Both the position numbers and the translations under genes were made by a program. Under the pieces are notes generated by a model that saw only the letters and a program-made list of their open reading frames with translations, had not been told where the DNA came from and made no database searches. 11,384 nucleotides of DNA from Actinomycetes bacterium (GTDB lineage: Bacteria; Actinomycetota; Acidimicrobiia; Acidimicrobiales; Microtrichaceae), in contig JAEYSR010000156.1 of the NCBI GenBank assembly GCA_023434535.1, positions 1-11,384 of the forward strand, given 5' to 3'. Each line of letters starts with the position of its first letter. Position 1 is the stretch's first letter. Below, in pieces: positions 6,261 through 11,384 of the stretch.

Positions 6261-7247
6261 TCAGTGCGTCGGCTGTGCGCAGCTGGCCTCGGGCCCGTCG
6301 CCGTCGTCGACGGGGTCGCTGCACTCGGTCTGCAGCGTGGTGTGCTCGATGCCGAAGCGCTCGGCCAGGAGGGTGGCGGCATCGCCGGTGATCTCGTGGG
6401 CGTCGTGCACGGACGTGCCGTGGTCCAGCTCCAGGTGGGCGGTCAGCGCGGGCGTCTCCGAGTCGAGCGACCAGATGTGGACGTGGTGCACGCCGGCCAC
6501 GTCGGGGATCGACCCCAGCGCCTCGATCACCTCATCGGTGTCGATGCCGCGGGGGACGGCCTCGAGGAGCACTCCGACCGAGTCCCGGAGAACCCGGAGC
6601 ACCGCCACGATCACGAGCACCGAGATGAGGATCGATGCGACCGGGTCCGCCCACTCCGCACCGAACACTCCGATGCCGATCGCTGCCACCACCACGCCGA
6701 ACGAGCCGAGGGCGTCGCCGGCGAGGTGCCAGAAGGCGGCGCGGATGTTGAGCGAGCTCCCACTGCGCGACAGGAGCCACGCACTGGCGCCGTTGACCGC
6801 GATGCCGACCACGCCGACGACCAGCAGCGGTCCGGCCTGGATGTCGGGCGGGTCGCCGAAGCGACCGATCGCCTCGACGACGACCCACGCGGTGATGGCG
6901 AGCAGGACCGCTCCGTTGAGCAGGGCGGCGAGCACCTCGGCCCGGGCGTAGCCGTAGGTCCGGGTCTGCGACGGGGGTCGGTTGGCGAGGATCTGCCCGA
7001 CGAGCGCCACGATCAGGGCGACGACGTCGGACGCGTTGTGCAGGGAGTCGGCCAGCAGCGCGAGCGAGCCGATCACGAGGCCGACCACGACCTGGACCGC
7101 CAGCATCGCGGAGTTGGCGCCGATCGAGACGATCAGGGCGAACGTGGTCGACGGCGCGTGCGAGTGCCCGCCGTGCGAGTGCCCGGCGTGCCCGACCTCG
7201 CCGTGGTCGCCGTCGTGCCCGTCGTCGTGCTGGTGGTTCCGGCTCAT
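6261..7247 (-). CDS. Cation diffusion facilitator (Zn/Cd-type) metal exporter
   Basis: This inner-membrane secondary transporter of 328 residues probably exports Zn(II)/Cd(II) in exchange for protons. The first 30 residues hold nine histidines (positions 5, 7, 11, 15, 20, 23, 25, 28, 30), a cytosolic metal-handling segment. Six transmembrane segments follow. The transport-site residues are visible: D67, H70 and D74 in TM2 (ADSLHNASD) and H174 and D178 in TM5 (WHLAGD). This HxxxD pair is the Zn/Cd-preferring signature. The cytosolic C-terminal domain has VAGVHHVHIWSLDSETPALTAHLEL, typical of CzcD/ZitB/ZnT-like dimers, and ends in an acidic, Cys/His-containing tail. ATG 7247 overlaps the stop of the upstream CmtR-like gene by 4 bp (ATGA), so the exporter is co-expressed with its probable sensor. 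The family is certain; metal preference is inferred. Confidence 0.95.
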   Translation of the reverse strand: MSRNHQHDDGHDGDHGEVGHAGHSHGGHSHAPSTTFALIVSIGANSAMLAVQVVVGLVIGSLALLADSLHNASDVVALIVALVGQILANRPPSQTRTYGYARAEVLAALLNGAVLLAITAWVVVEAIGRFGDPPDIQAGPLLVVGVVGIAVNGASAWLLSRSGSSLNIRAAFWHLAGDALGSFGVVVAAIGIGVFGAEWADPVASILISVLVIVAVLRVLRDSVGVLLEAVPRGIDTDEVIEALGSIPDVAGVHHVHIWSLDSETPALTAHLELDHGTSVHDAHEITGDAATLLAERFGIEHTTLQTECSDPVDDGDGPEASCAQPTH

Positions 7248-7627
7248 CGCGCCGACGCTCCGCGCGCGGAGGGCGGTCCGCAGTCGTCGTCGGGGTGCAG
7301 GCTCAACGAGCAGAGGTCCTCCAGCGCGTGGGCCAGGCGCTCGTCGGCCAGCTCGTAGCGGGAGCGGCGACCCTCCGGCGTGGCCGTCACCAGACCGCAG
7401 CCGCGCAGGCAGCTCAGGTGGTTGGACACGTTGGAGCGGGTGAGCCCGAGAGCGTCGGCGAGCTCGGCCGGGTAGGCCGCCCCGCGGAGCAGCTCGACCA
7501 GGAGCCGTCGTCGGGTGTCGTCGGCCAGGGCGGTGCCGACCCGTGCCAGCGCATCGAGGTCCACGGTGCGGACGGACGTTCGCTCCTCGGAGCGCCGGGT
7601 CGAGCGCTGCGTGGATCCCACGGCCAT
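7244..7627 (-). CDS. ArsR/SmtB family metal-sensing repressor, CmtR-like
   Basis: This 127-residue winged-helix repressor probably releases DNA when it binds metal. The core LGLTRSNVSNHLSCLRGCGLV (about 60-80) closely matches the recognition helix of mycobacterial CmtR, a Cd(II)/Pb(II) sensor. C73 and C77 correspond to its Cys-x3-Cys metal ligands, and C116 in the tail (DDDCG) can supply the third thiolate; C106 is an extra cysteine. The wing is TPEGRRSRYEL. The start at ATG 7627 gives a basic N-terminal arm of about 20 residues before the first helix; GTG 7564 (residue 22) is an alternative that would match the length of CmtR more closely. It is the first gene of a two-gene operon with the CDF exporter (4-bp overlap) and most likely autoregulates it. 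The metal assignment rests on the cysteine pattern, not on data. Confidence 0.93.
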   Translation of the reverse strand: MAVGSTQRSTRRSEERTSVRTVDLDALARVGTALADDTRRRLLVELLRGAAYPAELADALGLTRSNVSNHLSCLRGCGLVTATPEGRRSRYELADERLAHALEDLCSLSLHPDDDCGPPSARGASAR

Positions 7628-7649
7628 GGGGACAACGGTACAGCAGCGG

Positions 7650-7675
7650 CTGAATTCAGTGAAGGGTGAAGTATT
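7650..7675. promoter_or_regulatory. Candidate ArsR/CmtR operator and promoter
   Basis: Upstream of the sensor gene there is a perfect 10-bp palindrome CTGAATTCAG (7650-7659), followed by two more TGAA half-sites (7660-7663, 7667-7670). On the minus strand AATACT (7675-7670) resembles a -10 box, which would place the palindrome at the start of transcription. TGAA/TTCA half-sites are typical of SmtB-family operators. The match is only partial, and no -35 is apparent. The remaining gap to 7812 is a G/A-rich stretch without a gene; the promoter of the DUF4397 gene must lie there, but I cannot place it. Confidence 0.4.
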
Positions 7676-7812
7676 GGGAGTGGGAATCAGGACCGATCGG
7701 TGCATCCGGTCAGCCGCCGCGGACGAACCAACTCCAGACGGCGTTCGTGCGCCATGTGCACCCGCACACGGGACGTCGCCGTCGACGACGCACATCGGAC
7801 GAGGAGACGACC

Positions 7813-8550
7813 ATGCGCAGGATCCTGATCGCACTGATCGCAGCAGTGACCGCCCTGACGGTGGTACCCGCCACCGCCGGGGCGAGCGGCAAGAAGCCCG
7901 CGCCGGCGCCCGCCCAGGCGCAGGTGTACGTCGTGCACGGGCTGCCGCTCCCCGCGAGCGTCACCGGCCCCGGCACGCCGGTCGACGTCTACGTCAACGG
8001 AGCGCTCACGCTCGACGACTTCACGTTCGGCTCCACGGCCGGACCGCTCTCGCTGCCCGCCGGCAACTACGACGTGGAGATCCGCACGCCCGACGGCGCG
8101 ACCACCGTCATCGACAAGACCGTCGCCGTGCCCGCCACGGGCAACTTCTCGCTGGTCGCCAGCTACGTGGACGCGGCCGGGACGCTCGGCATCAACGTGT
8201 TCGCCAACGACACGTCGAGGACGTGGCCCAAGTTCGGTGCCATCGCCCTGCACCACGCCGCCGCCGCCCCGGCCGTCGACGTCGACCTCGGCTTCTTCCC
8301 CTTCACCCGCAAGTACCCGTGGCTGAAGAACGAGGCGATCAGCGGTGCGCCCAACGGCGCCGCTGCCCGGTTCGTGCTGCCGACCTTCTTCTCCTACACC
8401 TCTGACGTCCGGGTGGCCGACACCTCGACGGTCGTCCTCTCGCTGGACGACGTGAAGGTGAAGCGCAACAAGCTGACCAACGTCTACGTCGTCGGTTCGG
8501 CCGCGGACGGCTCGCTGCAGGCGCTCGTCACCACGATCCCGACGCGCTGA
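7813..8550 (+). CDS. Secreted tandem DUF4397-domain protein
   Basis: This exported protein of 245 residues has a Sec signal peptide (MRR, hydrophobic stretch to about residue 18, likely cleavage after TAGA near residue 24). A short Lys/Ala/Pro linker follows (KKPAPAPAQAQ). Two DUF4397-like beta-rich repeats come next. The first, about 36-135, has VYVVHGLP, PVDVYVNGALTLDDF, LPAGNYDVEI and INVFAND. The second, about 140-245, has VDVDLGFF, SDVRVADTST, LTNVYVVGSAADGSLQALV. These domains are probably extracytoplasmic and their function is undefined; in actinobacteria they occur in cell-surface proteins. ATG 7813 is preceded by a GAGGAG-type ribosome site at 7801-7806. It diverges from the metal operon, and its relation to that operon is unclear. 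A stem-loop follows the stop codon. Confidence 0.87.
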   Translation: MRRILIALIAAVTALTVVPATAGASGKKPAPAPAQAQVYVVHGLPLPASVTGPGTPVDVYVNGALTLDDFTFGSTAGPLSLPAGNYDVEIRTPDGATTVIDKTVAVPATGNFSLVASYVDAAGTLGINVFANDTSRTWPKFGAIALHHAAAAPAVDVDLGFFPFTRKYPWLKNEAISGAPNGAAARFVLPTFFSYTSDVRVADTSTVVLSLDDVKVKRNKLTNVYVVGSAADGSLQALVTTIPTR

Positions 8551-8573
8551 GGCCCGTCCGTCCCCCACGGCTC

Positions 8574-8620
8574 CGGTGCCGCATCCCGACGTGGTCCGCC
8601 ACGACCGGGATGCGGCACCG
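8574..8620. terminator. Long stem-loop between convergent genes
   Basis: A perfect 15-bp inverted repeat (8574-8588 and 8606-8620; CGGTGCCGCATCCCG and its complement) encloses a second 5-bp stem (CGTGG 8590-8594 with CCACG 8599-8603, loop TCCG). Only a 1-by-2 internal loop interrupts the combined 20-bp hairpin. There is no T-tract. It lies 23 bp after the DUF4397 stop and 20 bp from the end of the convergent lipoprotein gene, fitting a bidirectional terminator. Confidence 0.75.
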
Positions 8621-8640
8621 CCGCGTCCCGGCGAGGAACG

Positions 8641-9828
8641 TCAGTTCCGGTCGTCCATGATCGTGTCGATCATCGGACGGATCTCGGCCATCAGCGCCCG
8701 GCCCTGCAGGCTCGTCGCCTCCAGGAACAGCACGGCGGCGTACCCCCGCTCCAGGTCGATCCACGGCTCGGTGCCGAAGGCTCCGCCGTCCTGCTGGCGT
8801 GCGGGGTCGTCGCGGTCGATCCACCAGCCGAGGCCGTAGCCCTCGTCCTCGCCCATCTCCGTCCCCCGCTCTCCGAGCCGGTCGGTGTGGGCCTGCTCCA
8901 CCGCCTCGGGCGACAGGACCTGCTCGTCGCCGCAGCGGCCGTCCCGCAGGTGCATCAGCAGGAGGTCGGCGTAGTCCCGGGGGTTGATGTAGGCGCCGCC
9001 CTCCATGTTCGGGTTGTCGGTCGGCTGGAGGGTCGAGGGGTCGCCGTTGAACTGGGTCGGGTACGAGAACGCTCCCTTGTCCGACGTCATCTGCGCGAAG
9101 TGGTTGTTGTAGACGAGCGAGTCGGCGCCGCACGGCTGGACGTAGGTCTCGTCGACGAGCTCGGCCCAGCTCTTGTTCGACACCGCCTCGGCCACGGCGC
9201 CGGCGACCTGCCACTGGGCACCGCCGTAGCGGAACTCCGTGTCGGGCGGGACGACCTGGGCGTCGTCGTCGGCCGTGGTGAAGATGCGCTCGCCGCACTC
9301 ACTCAGCGTCCCGGCGGCGAGGTACTGGCAGATGTAGGGCCGGTAGGTCGGGTCGTCGATCAGGCCGACGAGCCCGGAGCTGTTCGACATCAGCTGGGCC
9401 GGGGTCACGGTCGGGTTGCCCGAACCCCACGGGACGGCCTCGGCGACCGGGGCGTCCAGGTCGATCAACCCCTGGTCCTGCAGGCGCAGGAGCACGCCGG
9501 CGGTCAGCATCTTGCTCGCCGAGGCGATGAGCGTCGGGCGCTCCGGCGACATCGCCCCGACGTAGTCCTCCCAGACCACGCCGTCCTCCTTGTCGACCAC
9601 CACGAGGGCCGCGCCGTTCAGGCCCTGGTCCGCGACGTCGGCGTCGATGGCCGCGGCGACCTCGGCGAAGCGCTCGTCGTTGGTGGCCGGGTCGATCGTC
9701 GTGGTCGTCGTGTCCGCCTCGGTCGTGCTCGAGCGCGACGCGGAGGCGTCGTCGTCTCCGGAGCACCCGGCGGCGAGCAGGCTCACGGCCGCCACGACGG
9801 CCACCCCGATCGTCCGACTCGTCCTCAC
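8641..9828 (-). CDS. Serine hydrolase lipoprotein (beta-lactamase/DD-peptidase fold)
   Basis: This 395-residue exported lipoprotein belongs to the class C beta-lactamase-related superfamily. The N-terminus has a basic start, hydrophobic stretch and lipobox LAAGC, with lipidated C22. A Ser/Thr-rich linker (TTTTT at 40-44) follows. The catalytic Ser-x-x-Lys is S103-K106 in LIASASKML. The second motif is Y201-G-G, where Tyr-x-Asn is usual. The expected third motif (KTG or HxG) is replaced by a weak DGGAFGTEPW near the C-terminus. Cysteines at C167 and C178, plus a later pair (QPCGAD, DGRCGD), could form disulfides outside the membrane. GTG 9828 is chosen because GAGGGG lies 5 bases upstream and the signal peptide starts there; the frame stays open far upstream without domain support. 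Esterase, D-Ala carboxypeptidase or aminopeptidase activity are all possible. The sequence does not support calling it an antibiotic-resistance enzyme. Confidence 0.9.
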   Translation of the reverse strand: MRTSRTIGVAVVAAVSLLAAGCSGDDDASASRSSTTEADTTTTTIDPATNDERFAEVAAAIDADVADQGLNGAALVVVDKEDGVVWEDYVGAMSPERPTLIASASKMLTAGVLLRLQDQGLIDLDAPVAEAVPWGSGNPTVTPAQLMSNSSGLVGLIDDPTYRPYICQYLAAGTLSECGERIFTTADDDAQVVPPDTEFRYGGAQWQVAGAVAEAVSNKSWAELVDETYVQPCGADSLVYNNHFAQMTSDKGAFSYPTQFNGDPSTLQPTDNPNMEGGAYINPRDYADLLLMHLRDGRCGDEQVLSPEAVEQAHTDRLGERGTEMGEDEGYGLGWWIDRDDPARQQDGGAFGTEPWIDLERGYAAVLFLEATSLQGRALMAEIRPMIDTIMDDRN

Positions 9829-9979
9829 GTCGTCCCCTCTCGCCCGCCGCGGTCGCACTCCGTCCGCAGCGGTCGTCCATGCTCGCGCAGCGCCCGTCGT
9901 TCTCGTACGCCACGCGCCACATGGGTGACCGCCACGTACAAGTTCGTCCGGGGTGCGGTCGGCGGTACGGTGCGCGGCC
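9829..9979. promoter_or_regulatory. Divergent promoter region, lipoprotein and alpha-galactosidase genes
   Basis: This 151-bp gap must carry both promoters. The lipoprotein gene has a good ribosome site at its edge. Towards the galactosidase I see TACGGT-like sequence (9966-9971) close to GTG 9980, which would fit a leaderless transcript, but there is no convincing -35. I see no clear operator palindrome here. Confidence 0.3.
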
Positions 9980-11384
9980 GTGACGGCCCACGGCACCGAC
10001 GACCCGACAGGCACTGACGACCCGATCCGGATCGACGCGGGCGTTTGGGGGCTGAGCTGGGTCGCGGACGACGACGGTCGGCTGCACCAGCTCGGACTGG
10101 GACCCGACGGCCACGCTGCGCCTCTCGACGTCGGGGCGCAGTGGTACCCGCTCGCGTTCCCGACGCTCGACGGCGCCGATCCGTTCCGGCCCCCGGCCCT
10201 GCAGGTGACCCACGCCGACGGCACCCTCACCACCCGGCTGGCGCTGAGGTCGGTGGAGCGGCGCGACGAGCCGGACGGCTCGGGCGAGCACGTCGTGGTC
10301 GTCACGGTCGACGAGGTCCAGGACCTCACGGTCGAGCACCACCTGCGCACCCATCGGGCGTCCGGGGTGCTCGAGCAGTGGATCGAGGTCGTCCACGGCC
10401 AGGACGGACCGGTCACGCTGCTCGCCCACGACTCGATCGCCCCGTTCCTGCTGGTGCCCGACGACGCCGAGTACGTGCAGTTCGGCGGCGCCGGCTGGGC
10501 CGACGAGTGGCGGTGGAGCACCGAGAGGACCGTCATCGGCACGACGGTCCTCGGGAGCCTCGGCGGGGTGCAGCCGCACCTCCAGCGCAGTCCGTGCCTG
10601 CTGCTGTCGCCGACGGGTCCGTTCCCGGCGGGAGCGCAGGACCAGGGTGAGGTGATCGGCCTCAGCGTGGCCTGGGGCGGGAACGCGCATCTGTCCCTCG
10701 ACGTCCGGCCCAAGTCCGATCCCGGTTCGCCTCGGGAGCTGCGGCTCCGCGCCGGCGCCAGCGCGCTCGGAGCGCCCTACCGGCTGGATCCCGGCGTGCG
10801 GATGGTCCTGCCGACGGTCGCGTGGACCTGGTCCACGAGAGGTCGCGACGGCGTGACCGAGGCGTTCCACCGCTGGAGCCGCGCCCGCGTCCTGCGCGAC
10901 CCCGATCGCCTCCGACCGCTGGTGGTCAACAACTGGGAGGCGACCTTCTTCGACTTCGACGAGCACCGCATCGTGGGTCTCATCGACCGGGCCGCCGAGC
11001 TGGGCGCGGACGTCTTCCTGCTCGACGACGGGTGGTTCGGCACCACGCATCCCCGGGACGACGACACGCAGGGCCTCGGCGACTGGGACGTCGACCGCCG
11101 CAAGCTCCCCGAGGGCCTCGCCCCGCTCGTGGCCGCCGCCGAGGAGCGCGACATCCGGTTCGGGATCTGGGTGGAGCCCGAGATGGTCAACCCGCTGAGC
11201 GACCTCCACGACGAGCACCCCGAGTGGGTGCAGCGCGACGACCGGGAGCCGCGCCTCCACCGCCACCAGCTCTACCTCGACCCTCTGCAGCCCGAGGTGC
11301 GCGACTTCGAGGTGGGGGTGGTGGACCGCACGCTCGAGTCGGCGCCGGGCACCAGCTACGTGAAGTGGGACGCCAACCGGCCGA
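9980..11384 (+). CDS. GH36 family alpha-galactosidase, 5' part (truncated by window)
   Basis: The first 468 codons of a retaining alpha-galactosidase that releases terminal alpha-1,6-galactose from melibiose/raffinose-type sugars run off the window end. The N-terminal beta-sandwich (about 1-300; AGVWGLSWV, LEQWIEV, VAWTWS) leads into the TIM barrel. There VVNNWEATFFDF starts at residue 315, LLDDGWFG has D349-D350, GDWDVDRRKLPEGL follows, and IWVEPEMVNP contains E399 and E401. The nucleophile motif KWDxNRP has D464, five codons before the edge; the acid/base Asp lies beyond. Family members are usually about 700 residues, so roughly a third is missing. There is no signal peptide, so it is cytoplasmic and would need a sugar transporter. 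GTG 9980 is chosen; an in-frame GTG at 9953 is possible, and no strong ribosome site is seen. Confidence 0.93.
   Translation, partial: MTAHGTDDPTGTDDPIRIDAGVWGLSWVADDDGRLHQLGLGPDGHAAPLDVGAQWYPLAFPTLDGADPFRPPALQVTHADGTLTTRLALRSVERRDEPDGSGEHVVVVTVDEVQDLTVEHHLRTHRASGVLEQWIEVVHGQDGPVTLLAHDSIAPFLLVPDDAEYVQFGGAGWADEWRWSTERTVIGTTVLGSLGGVQPHLQRSPCLLLSPTGPFPAGAQDQGEVIGLSVAWGGNAHLSLDVRPKSDPGSPRELRLRAGASALGAPYRLDPGVRMVLPTVAWTWSTRGRDGVTEAFHRWSRARVLRDPDRLRPLVVNNWEATFFDFDEHRIVGLIDRAAELGADVFLLDDGWFGTTHPRDDDTQGLGDWDVDRRKLPEGLAPLVAAAEERDIRFGIWVEPEMVNPLSDLHDEHPEWVQRDDREPRLHRHQLYLDPLQPEVRDFEVGVVDRTLESAPGTSYVKWDANRP

Noticed and set aside
6264..7358. 364-codon open frame antisense to the CDF and ArsR genes
   Set aside because: It mirrors membrane-segment codons, encodes Gly/Arg/Asp/Val-rich sequence without motifs, and spans the junction of two well-supported genes.
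10045..10650. 201-codon plus-strand open frame inside the GH36 gene
   Set aside because: It is in a different frame from the GH36 reading and is Arg/Ala/Gly-rich without domain content.
8887..11266. Long open frames antisense to the lipoprotein and GH36 genes
   Set aside because: The sense products have a lipobox, an SxxK and GH36 catalytic motifs; the opposite frames show only biased composition.
1..11384. CRISPR array, tRNA, rRNA or mobile element
   Set aside because: No regularly spaced long repeats, cloverleaf, terminal inverted repeats flanking a transposase, integrase or phage genes were found by eye on either strand.

Overview
The window is about 70 % G+C, has strongly G/C-biased third codon positions, uses many GTG starts, and packs its genes with little intergenic space. 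This points to a high-GC actinobacterium. A Thr-rich linker after a lipobox, tandem DUF4397 secreted proteins and the mix of families resemble Acidimicrobiia (Iamia-like), but that placement is inference and not firm. No RNA genes, CRISPR arrays, insertion sequences or phage genes were seen. The window is almost wholly coding; the longest gaps are about 185 bp (7628-7812) and 151 bp (9829-9979).

Region 1 (82-4800) is a catabolic locus. A TetR-type repressor (minus strand) diverges from a tight four-gene plus-strand operon: a single-domain type I extradiol (VOC) dioxygenase, an SDR-fold protein lacking the usual Tyr/Lys catalytic pair, an FAD-dependent aromatic hydroxylase of the PheA/TfdB/MhpA type, and a fumarylacetoacetate-hydrolase-fold enzyme. 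Adjacent genes in the operon are separated by 5 bp, overlap by 3 bp, and are separated by 1 bp. The simplest reading is a short meta-cleavage pathway: hydroxylate a phenol to a catechol, open the ring, then hydrolyse or hydrate the product. The substrate is unknown. The divergent intergenic region carries a regular array of GTCA/TGAC half-sites with an exact 18-bp period, a strong candidate for the TetR operator.

Region 2 (4836-6183, minus strand) is a translationally coupled trio: a small AraC-type regulator, a VOC-fold protein, and a DUF1905/YdeI-type protein. It converges on region 1 across a strong stem-loop that overlaps the last codons of the FAH gene.

Region 3 (6261-7627, minus strand) is a metal-resistance pair: a CmtR-like ArsR/SmtB sensor with the Cys-x3-Cys motif of Cd/Pb sensors, overlapping by 4 bp with a His-rich cation diffusion facilitator of Zn/Cd type.

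Region 4 (7813-9828) has a secreted tandem-DUF4397 protein on the plus strand. It converges on a lipoprotein of the serine beta-lactamase/DD-peptidase fold, and a 15-bp perfect stem-loop lies between them.

Region 5 (9980-end) is the first 468 codons of a GH36 alpha-galactosidase, cut by the window edge just after the catalytic nucleophile motif KWDxN.

The most interesting points are the 18-bp-period operator array, the SDR with an altered active site embedded in a ring-cleavage operon, the CmtR-like sensor paired with a CDF exporter instead of a P-type ATPase, and the two strong stem-loops between convergent genes.
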